Shown one piece after another: positions 1-5,164 of a stretch of DNA of 5,473 nt; the stretch's first letter is position 1, and each line of letters opens with the position of its first letter. A program made the position numbers and the translations under genes. The DNA is from an uncultured Gaiellaceae bacterium (GTDB lineage: Bacteria > Actinomycetota > Thermoleophilia > Gaiellales > Gaiellaceae): assembly GCA_955652075.1 (NCBI GenBank), contig CATPAS010000089.1, positions 1 through 5,473 of the forward strand. The letters are read 5' to 3'. The notes beneath the pieces were generated by a model. It saw only the letters and a list, made by a program, of their open reading frames with translations. It searched no databases and was not told the DNA's origin.

Positions 1-9
1 CTCTGAATT

Positions 10-462
10 CTAGCAAAACGAGCGGTCGTTCTCGCCGCGAGAAAGGCTTGCCGCAGCGGCTTTTGCGACCACTTTGCGGAGCTCCTCGTCACGAATCCCT
101 TGCGTGAGTGACTCGGCTTTCGCAACGTGTTCCGGGGTCGGCTCCGGAGGCGGCTTGCGGACCTCCTCCAGGGGCTCGTGAGCGGGCTCCGGCAACGGTC
201 CCGGCGCGAACGACATTCTGCGCGGGGCGGCCTTGCCGAGACGCGTTCGGATCTCGTCCGCGCGCGTCGTCAGCTCGAAGGCCCAGATCGAATCCTGCGT
301 GTGGACGTGCAGCGTTCCGTCTCGTGCGAGACGAGCCGGCCACGCGTTGCGGGCGATCTCGGGCCCGACTGCCGAGCGCCATGCCTCGACGACGGGCGCC
401 ATCCCCGAGGCCGGCCCAAACCGGCGGAGCTCGCGTGCCACGTCACCTCCGACGTGATCCAT
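10..462 (-). CDS. dciA: DciA / DUF721 family replicative helicase loader
   Basis: 150-residue DUF721 (DciA) protein. In bacteria that lack DnaC/DnaI, this family helps load the replicative helicase DnaB onto DNA; that role is family knowledge. The sequence shows the family core at about residues 20-75: a helix with VVEAWRSAVG, then WPARLARDGTLHVHTQDSIW and AFELTTRADEI, the usual tryptophan plus beta-strand pattern. A proline/glutamate-rich linker follows (about 86-110), then an alanine-rich helical tail (about 111-142). I chose the ATG at 462-460 over the TTG directly before it because a GAGGG motif at 474-470 lies 7 nt upstream of the ATG. The stop codon of recF overlaps this ATG by one base (TGATG), so translation is probably coupled to recF. 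In actinobacteria this gene commonly sits between recF and gyrB. Only 9 bases lie beyond its TAG stop, so the next gene cannot be seen. Confidence 0.88.
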   Translation of the reverse strand: MDHVGGDVARELRRFGPASGMAPVVEAWRSAVGPEIARNAWPARLARDGTLHVHTQDSIWAFELTTRADEIRTRLGKAAPRRMSFAPGPLPEPAHEPLEEVRKPPPEPTPEHVAKAESLTQGIRDEELRKVVAKAAAASLSRGENDRSFC

Positions 463-1523
463 CAAGCTGCCCTCACGGCGCCCGGAGAGACCTCCAGGAG
501 CTGTGCCGGGTCGAGGGGAAGGGAAGAGGCCTGGGTCGCGGTGATCAGGGTCTGACCCGTTCCGAGCACCCGCTCGGCGAGTATGCGCCGGCGGTTCGGG
601 TCGAGCTCCGACAGGACGTCGTCGAGCAGCAAGAGCGGCGCGAAGCCACGGCGCTCGGCGATCAGCTCCGCCTCCGCGAGCAACAGCGCGAGCACGGTCA
701 GGCGCTGCTCGCCCTGCGACCCGAAGCTCCGCAGGTCGCGAGTGCCGCTCGTGAGGAGCACGTCGTCCAGGTGGGGGCCGAGGCCGGTTGCGCCGCGCTC
801 GAGATCACGCTCGAGACGAGCATCGAGCAGCTCGACCGTCGGAGGTTCTCCCTCGTACGTCATGCGTGCGGTTGGAAGGCCGAGCTCATCAGCGCGTTCG
901 GCGAAGCCCGGCGCAAGCCAGGCCACGACTTCGGTCCGCGACTCGACGAGCCTGCGGCCGAGTGTCGCCACCTGCTCCGTCCAGGGCGCGATCGCTTCGC
1001 GTGACGAGTAGCGGGCGGAGGCACGGCGGAGCGCTGCGTTGCGTTGTGCGACCGCAGCGGCATACTCCACCGAGAGCGGCGCGCGTGCCGGCGCGAGTCT
1101 GCCGAGCACGCGGTCGAAGTAGGCGCGGCGAACGACAGGTCCGCCCTTCACGACTGCGAGCCGGTCCGGCGTGAACACCAGCGTCGCGACCTCGAGGCGC
1201 AACTGCTCCGCGGCGCGCAGAGGAGCGCCGTTCAGCTTGGCCCTCTTCCCCTCCGCAGGCTGGAGCGTCACCTCCACCTCGACCTTCGTCTCGCCGCGCA
1301 TGCCGCGTAGCGCGATCCGCCCCGCTTGCTCGCCGAACCGAACAAGCTGTGCGTCGGCGCGCGTGCGGGGCGAGAAACCCTGCGTGCCCACGTGCAAGGA
1401 CTCGAGCAGGTTCGTCTTCCCTGCGCCATTCGCCCCGACAACGAGCACGAGGCCGGGCTCGAGGCCGAGGTCGAGCCGGGCGTACGACCTGATGTTTCGC
1501 AGAGAGACCGTTTGGACGATCAC
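462..1523 (-). CDS. recF: DNA replication/repair protein RecF
   Basis: 353-residue RecF, a cytoplasmic SMC-like ATPase that acts with RecO and RecR to load RecA at single-strand gaps and stalled forks. It begins with the family-typical MIVQTVSLRNIRSY. The Walker A motif GANGAGKT is at residues 30-37, the ABC/SMC-type signature region FGSQGEQR at 267-274, and Walker B LLLLDDVLSELD at 297-308 (D-loop included). The length is normal for the family. The motif usually written GPHRDD reads GPHLDD here (249-254), a small departure. The start codon is GTG at 1523-1521; no Shine-Dalgarno motif is visible, and a perfect 8-bp hairpin ends 3 nt before it. The gene lies 25 nt after dnaN and overlaps dciA by 1 nt, so it is presumably co-transcribed with both. 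Identity is secure; the start rests on family alignment rather than on an SD. Confidence 0.96.
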   Translation of the reverse strand: MIVQTVSLRNIRSYARLDLGLEPGLVLVVGANGAGKTNLLESLHVGTQGFSPRTRADAQLVRFGEQAGRIALRGMRGETKVEVEVTLQPAEGKRAKLNGAPLRAAEQLRLEVATLVFTPDRLAVVKGGPVVRRAYFDRVLGRLAPARAPLSVEYAAAVAQRNAALRRASARYSSREAIAPWTEQVATLGRRLVESRTEVVAWLAPGFAERADELGLPTARMTYEGEPPTVELLDARLERDLERGATGLGPHLDDVLLTSGTRDLRSFGSQGEQRLTVLALLLAEAELIAERRGFAPLLLLDDVLSELDPNRRRILAERVLGTGQTLITATQASSLPLDPAQLLEVSPGAVRAA

Positions 1524-1526
1524 TAA

Positions 1527-1545
1527 GGCGTCGCGTTGCGACGCC
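1527..1545 (-). repeat. Perfect 8-bp inverted repeat in the dnaN-recF gap
   Basis: On the minus strand this reads GGCGTCGC-AAC-GCGACGCC: a perfect 8-bp GC-rich stem with a 3-nt loop. It fills most of the 25-nt gap between the dnaN TGA (1551-1549) and the recF GTG (1523-1521), leaving only TTA before the start codon. It has no following T-run, so it is not a standard Rho-independent terminator. It occupies the position where an SD would be expected. Whether it restrains recF translation, or brings the dnaN stop close to the recF start, is inference. Confidence 0.75.
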
Positions 1546-1548
1546 GGG

Positions 1549-2646
1549 TCAGCCGGGCAACCGGATGGGCATGATCAGGTACGTCGGATCGTCAACGCCG
1601 CCCTCGATGACCGCGGGGCGGAGCGGCGAGATCAAGCGCAGCCGGATCTCGTCTTCGGCCATCGTCTCGATGCCTTCGCGGAGAAACTCGGCGTTGAAGC
1701 CGATCTCGAGGGGATCGCCCGAGAATTGCACGGGGAGCGACTCTTTGGCCTCCCCGACGTCCTGCGTGCGCGCGAACACCGTCAGCTCTCCTGGGGCAAA
1801 GCGGAGCTGGATCGGCGACGTGCGCTGCACCATCACCCCGACCCGGCGAACAACGTCGAGCAGCTCGTTGCGCGGCAAGGTCACGTCGTGCTCGAACGCC
1901 TCCGGGAGGAGCTGCTTGTAGTTCGGAAACTGCCCGTCGATGCGACGGGTCGTCAGCCAGACGTCGTCTGCGGCGAAGACCACCTGGTTCTCGTGCACGC
2001 CGAGCTCGACGCTCTCGCCGGCCTGTGCGATGCGTGCCAGCTCGCCGAGCGCGCGCGCAGGGATGATCGCCTCGAGCTCGGGCACCTCTCCGCTCAGCTC
2101 GGTCTCTTTCACCGACAGCCGGTAGGAGTCGGTCGCGGCCATCACGAGTTTGCCCGCCTCGAAGCGCACGAGGATTCCGGTTAGAACCGGGCGCGACTCG
2201 TCACGCGATGCGGAGCGCGCAACCCGCGAGACGGTATCGAGCAGCGATTCGCGATCGACCGTGAACGTTCCGACCGCGTCCAGGTCAGGCAGCCGCGGAA
2301 AGTCGTCCGCCGCGTATGTGTGGAGCGTCGAGGTGGAAGGGCCGCTCGTCACGTGGACGACGCTCTCCGCTGCCCGATACTCGATCGTCACCTCGCTGTC
2401 CGGCAAGAGCCGCACGAGCTCGACGAGTAGGCGTCCGGGGACGACGACCGAGCCGTCTCCCTCGATCTGTGCGTCGAGGGACGAGCGCAGCGACAACTCC
2501 ATGTCGGTCGCCGCGAGATGCAGCCGGCCGCCTTCCGCACGTAGCAGCACCCCGGAAAGAATTTGAACGCTCGCCCGGGTCGAGACCGCCCTGGCAACGA
2601 TGCCGAGCTTCTGCGCGAGCTCCTCGCGCTGAGTAACGACTTTCAT
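1549..2646 (-). CDS. dnaN: DNA polymerase III beta sliding clamp
   Basis: 365-residue DnaN. It forms the dimeric ring that tethers DNA polymerase III to the template and serves as a docking platform for other replication and repair proteins. The N-terminus MKVVTQREELAQKL followed by ILSGVLLRAEGG matches domain 1 of the family; three clamp folds of roughly 120 residues each fit the length; and the C-terminus YLIMPIRLPG matches the conserved end (usually MPMRL). I chose the ATG at 2646-2644 because it begins exactly where family members begin (MK...), gives a standard length, and has AAGGA 5 nt upstream. An in-frame ATG at 2679-2677 also has a good SD (AGAGG, 6 nt spacing) and would add MIETNTIVRTG. 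That extension uses AT-rich codons (ATA, GTA, AGG) unlike the rest of the gene, so I favour the shorter form. dnaN lies downstream of dnaA and is probably partly co-transcribed with it. Confidence 0.96.
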   Translation of the reverse strand: MKVVTQREELAQKLGIVARAVSTRASVQILSGVLLRAEGGRLHLAATDMELSLRSSLDAQIEGDGSVVVPGRLLVELVRLLPDSEVTIEYRAAESVVHVTSGPSTSTLHTYAADDFPRLPDLDAVGTFTVDRESLLDTVSRVARSASRDESRPVLTGILVRFEAGKLVMAATDSYRLSVKETELSGEVPELEAIIPARALGELARIAQAGESVELGVHENQVVFAADDVWLTTRRIDGQFPNYKQLLPEAFEHDVTLPRNELLDVVRRVGVMVQRTSPIQLRFAPGELTVFARTQDVGEAKESLPVQFSGDPLEIGFNAEFLREGIETMAEDEIRLRLISPLRPAVIEGGVDDPTYLIMPIRLPG

Positions 2647-2679
2647 CCCCGTCCTTACTATGGTGTTGGTTTCAATCAT
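2644..2679 (-). other. Alternative upstream start of dnaN (11-codon extension)
   Basis: The ATG at 2679-2677 is in frame with dnaN and is preceded by AGAGG with 6 nt spacing. The preferred ATG at 2646-2644 also has an SD-like AAGGA (2655-2651). Both sites are plausible ribosome entry points. The extension falls inside the AT-rich element of the dnaA-dnaN spacer and aligns with nothing I know in the clamp family. Confidence 0.45.
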
Positions 2680-2701
2680 TTAAAACCTCTTGTAGTAATA
2701 G
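2656..2701. other. AT-rich element in dnaN-dnaA spacer, candidate DNA-unwinding element
   Basis: Positions 2656-2700 contain 13 G/C in 45 bases (about 29%), the lowest I see in a window that is otherwise about two-thirds G+C. At its dnaA-side end the plus strand reads TAGTAATAG (2693-2701), which is CTATTACTA on the minus strand. This resembles the DnaA-trio repeats (3'-GAT-type triplets) next to the unwinding site of the Bacillus subtilis origin, which also lies between dnaA and dnaN. On the minus strand the order is a degenerate DnaA box (2778-2770), a GC-rich palindrome, the triplets, then AT-rich DNA. The box is about 70 bp from the triplets, farther than in the Bacillus arrangement, so the assignment is tentative. 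Confidence 0.45.
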
Positions 2702-2716
2702 AGGGTGTTAGGACCG

Positions 2717-2732
2717 GGGAGACGGGTCTCCC
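2717..2732. repeat. 16-bp perfect palindrome in dnaN-dnaA spacer
   Basis: GGGAGAC-GG-GTCTCCC on the plus strand: 7-bp perfect arms around a 2-bp centre. It lies in the 126-159 bp spacer between the dnaA stop and the dnaN start. There is no T-run on either side, so a Rho-independent terminator is unlikely. It could be a protein-binding site, an RNA hairpin in the dnaA-dnaN transcript that adjusts readthrough, or the GC-rich block that precedes an unwinding element. The sequence does not decide between these. Confidence 0.65.
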
Positions 2733-2769
2733 TGCGCCTGGTTGAGCCATTCTTGCAGGGGACGCAGAT

Positions 2770-2778
2770 GGTGGACAG
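2770..2778 (-). promoter_or_regulatory. Degenerate DnaA box in dnaN-dnaA spacer
   Basis: The minus strand reads CTGTCCACC, 7 of 9 matches to the high-GC actinobacterial form TTGTCCACA (mismatches at positions 1 and 9). It is the only box-like 9-mer I find in the non-coding part of this spacer. A second near match, TGTTTCACA at 2816-2824 on the plus strand (8 of 9 to TTWTNCACA), overlaps the last codons of dnaA. One weak site alone is not strong evidence. Confidence 0.3.
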
Positions 2779-2805
2779 AGTGGGCTTCTCAACAGACACG
2801 GACCG

Positions 2806-4206
2806 TCACCGGACCTGTTTCACACGTGCGGTCAATTCCTGCACAAGGTTGTAGACAGATCTGTCCTCACGGATCAGACGGGCGATCTTGGAGGTCGCGT
2901 GAATGACGGTCGTGTGGTCGCGCCCACCGAATTCCTTGCCGATCTTCGGAAGTGAGGAGTCGGTGAGCTCGCGCGAGAGGTACATCGCGACCTGTCGCGG
3001 GTAGACGATGTTTTGGGAGCGCTTCTCACCGCAAAGCTCGTCCATCGTCAGCTGGAAGCGCTCGGAGACGAGCTCCTGGATTCGCTGGATCGACACCTCG
3101 GCCGCCTCACCCTGGGGGAAGACATCCTTGAGCACGTCCTCGGCGAGCTCTACGGAGAGGGAGCGGCCGGTCAGGGACGAGAACGCGACCACCCGGGTGA
3201 GCGCCCCCTCGAGCTCCCTGATGTTGGTCGAGATCCGTGAGGCGATGAAGGACAGCACCTGTGGATCGGGCACGTGGATCCCGTCGGTCTTGACCTTCTT
3301 GCGGAGAATCGCGATTCGCGTCTCGAGATCGGGCGGCTGGATGTCGGTGATCAGCCCCCACTCGAAGCGGGAGCGCAGCCGCTCCTCCAGCGTGGCGATG
3401 TCACGCGGCGGTCGGTCCGAGGACATGACGATCTGGGAGCCCGCTTCGTAGAGGGAGTTGAACGTGTGGAAGAACTCCTCCTGGATCCGCTCCTTGTGCT
3501 CGAAGAACTGCACGTCGTCGACGAGCAAGAGGTCGTATGTGCGGTAGCGCTGCTTGAACCCCTCGATTCGCTTGTCGCGAAGCGAGTTGATGAAGTCGTT
3601 CATGAAGGTCTCGCTGGTGACGTAGCGGACCGAGAGGTCGCCCGAGTGCTCCGCGACGTACTGCGCGATCGCCTGCATGAGGTGTGTCTTGCCGAGCCCG
3701 GTCCCGCCGTAGATGAAGAGCGGGTTGTACGCCTGCGCCGGCGCCTCCGCGACGGCCAGGGCCGCCGCGTGCGCAAAGCGGTTCGACGAGCCGATCACGA
3801 AGAGGTCGAACGTGTACTTGGGGTTCATCCCGGAGTCCACGGCGCCGCTTCCGGAGCGGCCCTTCGGCGCCTCGGCAGGGGCAGGGGTGTCCGCCGGGAT
3901 GCGCTCCGTGACGGAGAGTGCAACACGGCGCTCTTGACCGGTGACGTCGCGGACGGCCGCGCCGATCAGACCGAGGAAATGCCCCTCGATCCACTCGCGC
4001 GTGAAGTCGTTCGGTACGCCGAGCACGAAGGCGTCGTCAGAGAGCTCCGCTCCCTCCGCCTCCGCGAACCACGTGCGATACGTGGTCTCGTTGAGGGCCC
4101 CCTTGAGCCGACCGGCGACCTCGTTCCACAGGCTCTCCGCAGTCAGCTCAATTGGGCGATCCACGCCGCGGTACCACTCCTCTCCGGCTCGGGAAGCGGC
4201 GAGCAT
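2806..4206 (-). CDS. dnaA: Chromosomal replication initiator DnaA
   Basis: 466-residue AAA+ initiator that binds DnaA boxes, forms an ATP-dependent filament, melts the origin and recruits the helicase. Domain I is at about residues 22-100 ([26 protein letters not shown]). A short proline/alanine-rich domain II linker spans about 101-127. The AAA+ core has [21 protein letters not shown] at 128-148, Walker A GGTGLGKT at 167-174, Walker [10 protein letters not shown] at about 226-234, sensor 1 MSSDRPP at 261-267, the arginine-finger segment [13 protein letters not shown] at 273-285 and sensor 2 NIRELEGAL at 328-336. The DNA-binding domain IV carries the signature [11 protein letters not shown] at 427-437. 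The ATG at 4206 has AAGGA 7 nt upstream; an in-frame GTG at 4164 is a possible shorter start, but its AGGAG is 12 nt away. The DnaA-box cluster just upstream suggests autoregulation, and dnaN follows. Confidence 0.98.
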   Translation of the reverse strand: MLAASRAGEEWYRGVDRPIELTAESLWNEVAGRLKGALNETTYRTWFAEAEGAELSDDAFVLGVPNDFTREWIEGHFLGLIGAAVRDVTGQERRVALSVTERIPADTPAPAEAPKGRSGSGAVDSGMNPKYTFDLFVIGSSNRFAHAAALAVAEAPAQAYNPLFIYGGTGLGKTHLMQAIAQYVAEHSGDLSVRYVTSETFMNDFINSLRDKRIEGFKQRYRTYDLLLVDDVQFFEHKERIQEEFFHTFNSLYEAGSQIVMSSDRPPRDIATLEERLRSRFEWGLITDIQPPDLETRIAILRKKVKTDGIHVPDPQVLSFIASRISTNIRELEGALTRVVAFSSLTGRSLSVELAEDVLKDVFPQGEAAEVSIQRIQELVSERFQLTMDELCGEKRSQNIVYPRQVAMYLSRELTDSSLPKIGKEFGGRDHTTVIHATSKIARLIREDRSVYNLVQELTARVKQVR

Positions 4207-4278
4207 AGCAGCGTCCTTCAGCGCCTACAATGGGTGGAAACTGGGGATGAAATTAGCGTGATTTGCAGGGTCTTTGCG

Positions 4279-4314
4279 GACTCCACACGACTCTCCACAC
4301 CTGTGGACGGAGTC
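4279..4314. repeat. Nested direct and inverted repeats built from DnaA-box cores
   Basis: GACTCCACAC (4279-4288) is followed immediately by GACTCTCCACAC (4289-4300), a tandem near-repeat. TCCACA (4294-4299) then faces TGTGGA (4302-4307) across CC, a perfect inverted repeat, and GACTCC (4279-4284) pairs with GGAGTC (4309-4314). The arms contain the CCACA core of DnaA boxes, so this looks like closely spaced head-to-head initiator sites. It could also extrude as a cruciform. Confidence 0.6.
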
Positions 4315-4356
4315 TTACAGTTGGTCACATTTGGAGGCACTTCGCACACTCTTCGC

Positions 4357-4365
4357 TGTGGATAA
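4357..4365 (-). promoter_or_regulatory. Perfect consensus DnaA box
   Basis: The plus strand reads TGTGGATAA, i.e. TTATCCACA on the minus strand, an exact match to the E. coli/B. subtilis high-affinity DnaA box. It lies in the dnaA-rpmH spacer, 3 bp from a one-mismatch box at 4369-4377. It also lies just upstream of a possible rpmH -10 element (4387-4392), so DnaA bound here could affect rpmH transcription; that is inference. Confidence 0.8.
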
Positions 4366-4386
4366 CGCTGTGTATCAACGCTCCGC

Positions 4387-4392
4387 TAGACT
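4387..4392 (+). promoter_or_regulatory. Possible -10 element for the rpmH-rnpA-yidD-yidC operon
   Basis: TAGACT within GCTAGACTGG resembles actinobacterial -10 elements and lies 48 nt before the rpmH GTG. No recognisable -35 hexamer stands 16-19 bp upstream; that position is next to and partly inside the perfect DnaA box. A second -10-like TACAAT at 4226-4231 also lacks a -35. Low confidence. Confidence 0.25.
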
Positions 4393-4440
4393 GGCCCGCC
4401 ACGGCTCCTCTTTGGGGCACTTTCCTCCCTCTTCGACCTC

Positions 4441-4575
4441 GTGAAACGGACCTACCAGCCCAACGTGCGCAGGCGGAAGCGCAAGCACGGTTTTCGTGCT
4501 CGCATGGCGACGCGTGCGGGTCGCGCGATTCTGAAGCGCCGCCGCGCAAAGGGCCGGAAGCGTCTCTCCGCGTAG
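4441..4575 (+). CDS. rpmH: 50S ribosomal protein L34
   Basis: 44-residue L34 of the large ribosomal subunit. The translation starts with M(GTG)[21 protein letters not shown] and ends in KGRKRLSA, matching the universal L34 signature (KRTYQPN, HGFRARM, GRKRLS) along its whole length. It is very rich in arginine and lysine, as expected for an rRNA-binding protein. The start is GTG at 4441. No Shine-Dalgarno motif is visible; the 30 nt before the start are pyrimidine-rich (TTTCCTCCCTCTTCGACCTC). It is the first gene of the plus-strand operon and lies 14 nt before rnpA, the conserved rpmH-rnpA pairing found next to dnaA in many bacteria. Confidence 0.97.
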   Translation: MKRTYQPNVRRRKRKHGFRARMATRAGRAILKRRRAKGRKRLSA

Positions 4576-4589
4576 AAACAAGTACCGCT

Positions 4590-4937
4590 GTGCAACGCCG
4601 GAACCGCCTGTCTCGCTCGCGAGACTTCGACGCTGTCTACCGACAGGGGCGCTCGACCTCGACGAGGTTCCTCGTCCTCTACTGGTTCGAGCGTGAGGAG
4701 GACCCCGGCGAGGCGAGGCTCGGTCTCGCGGTCCCGCGGGCGGCCGGGAACGCCGTTGCGCGCAACCGGATCAAGCGGCAGCTGCGCGAGGTGTGGCGCG
4801 AGCGCCTGGAACGGGTTCCCGCGGGCCGCGACTACGTCCTGATCGCCAAGCCCGGGCTTCCCGAGGCGGTGGTGGCGAACGGCTTCGAGTGGCTCGCCGA
4901 GCGGGTCGACGAAGTGCTGACGAAGGCCGCGGCGTGA
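4590..4937 (+). CDS. rnpA: Ribonuclease P protein component
   Basis: 115-residue protein subunit of RNase P. It binds the catalytic RNA and helps it cleave 5' leaders from pre-tRNAs. The N-terminus QRRNRLSRSRDFDAVYRQGR is typical of the family, and the basic RNR motif RNRIKRQLREVWR is at residues 58-70, preceded by GNAVA. The segment usually rich in lysine before GNAV (SKK-type) reads VPRAAGNAV here. I chose the GTG at 4590-4592, where family members begin; the gap of 14 nt after rpmH has no SD, so translation is probably coupled to rpmH. The same frame is open without a stop back to an ATG at 4263, through the whole of rpmH in another frame, but that upstream translation shows no family similarity. 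The TGA overlaps the yidD GTG. Confidence 0.95.
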   Translation: MQRRNRLSRSRDFDAVYRQGRSTSTRFLVLYWFEREEDPGEARLGLAVPRAAGNAVARNRIKRQLREVWRERLERVPAGRDYVLIAKPGLPEAVVANGFEWLAERVDEVLTKAAA

Positions 4938-5164
4938 GGTACGTAGGTGTCGCCGCGGTGTGGGCCTACCGCTTCACCCTCGCGCCCTTCCTGGGCGTCG
5001 GCCAGTGCAAATACCACCCGTCCTGCTCCCAGTACGCGATCGACGCGTACAAGGAGTTCGGCTTCTTCAAGGGGACGGTGCTCGCGGTGTGGCGCCTGCT
5101 CCGCTGTAATCCCTGGAGCCGCGGCGGGGTCGACTACGCCCGCGACCAGAAGGTCTTCAAGTGA
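4934..5164 (+). CDS. yidD: Membrane protein insertion efficiency factor YidD
   Basis: 76-residue YidD (DUF37), a small protein associated with the inner face of the membrane that assists YidC-dependent insertion. The family pattern is clear: an N-terminal hydrophobic/amphipathic stretch (VGVAAVWAYRFTLAPFLG), then CKYHPSCSQYAIDAYKEFG at 25-43 and RLLRCNPWSRGGVD at 54-67. The conserved cysteines are C25, C31 and C58. The usual GVDP ending reads GVDY here. The start is GTG at 4934, overlapping the rnpA stop by 4 nt (GTGA), with GAAGG about 7 nt upstream. Its place between rnpA and yidC is the standard arrangement. Confidence 0.95.
   Translation: MRYVGVAAVWAYRFTLAPFLGVGQCKYHPSCSQYAIDAYKEFGFFKGTVLAVWRLLRCNPWSRGGVDYARDQKVFK

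Larger units (their letters stand above)
4207..4440. other. oriC: dnaA-rpmH divergent spacer with DnaA-box cluster, candidate oriC or dnaA control region
   Basis: This 234-bp gene-free spacer separates divergent dnaA and rpmH. Compared with TTWTNCACA, box-like 9-mers occur at 4233-4241 (-, GTTTCCACC), 4279-4287 (+, GACTCCACA), 4291-4299 (+, CTCTCCACA), 4302-4310 (-, CCGTCCACA), 4321-4329 (+, TTGGTCACA), 4340-4348 (+, CTTCGCACA), 4357-4365 (-, perfect TTATCCACA) and 4369-4377 (-, TGATACACA, one mismatch). Most of the others have two or three mismatches, but they are evenly spread at about 11-20 bp steps over about 100 bp. The transcription divergence point is also here. In Streptomyces and Mycobacterium the origin lies between dnaA and dnaN, whereas Bacillus has boxes on both sides of dnaA. 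The cluster could be the origin, half of a two-part origin, or only the DnaA autoregulatory region. Confidence 0.6.

Noticed and set aside
1..9. Start of a gene downstream of dciA (gyrB would be usual)
   Set aside because: Only nine bases are available, so nothing can be called.
108..1004. Long plus-strand open frame opposite dciA and recF
   Set aside because: It is antisense to two clearly recognised genes, is very arginine/alanine-rich and has no recognisable motif; it is the usual shadow frame of high-GC coding DNA.
1446..1482. Imperfect GC-rich repeat around GGGCTCGAGGCCGAGGTCGAGC in recF
   Set aside because: It encodes the normal LDLGLEPGL segment and has interrupted arms; it is explained by coding sequence and base composition.
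1171..2184. 337-codon plus-strand open frame opposite recF and dnaN
   Set aside because: It runs across the antisense of two conserved genes and their junction with no motif or plausible SD; a GC-driven shadow.
4226..4231. TACAAT as a plus-strand -10 element
   Set aside because: It is close to the -10 consensus, but there is no -35 at a proper distance and it would give a leader of about 200 nt for rpmH. It is too weak to list as a promoter.
4207..4260. Promoter for dnaA on the minus strand
   Set aside because: A dnaA promoter must lie nearby, but candidate hexamers such as TAATTT and TTGTAG have poor consensus and no matching -35, so I did not place one.
3274..4365. 363-codon plus-strand open frame opposite dnaA, running into the origin spacer
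   Set aside because: Antisense to DnaA, whose motifs are complete; composition is that of a reversed coding frame.
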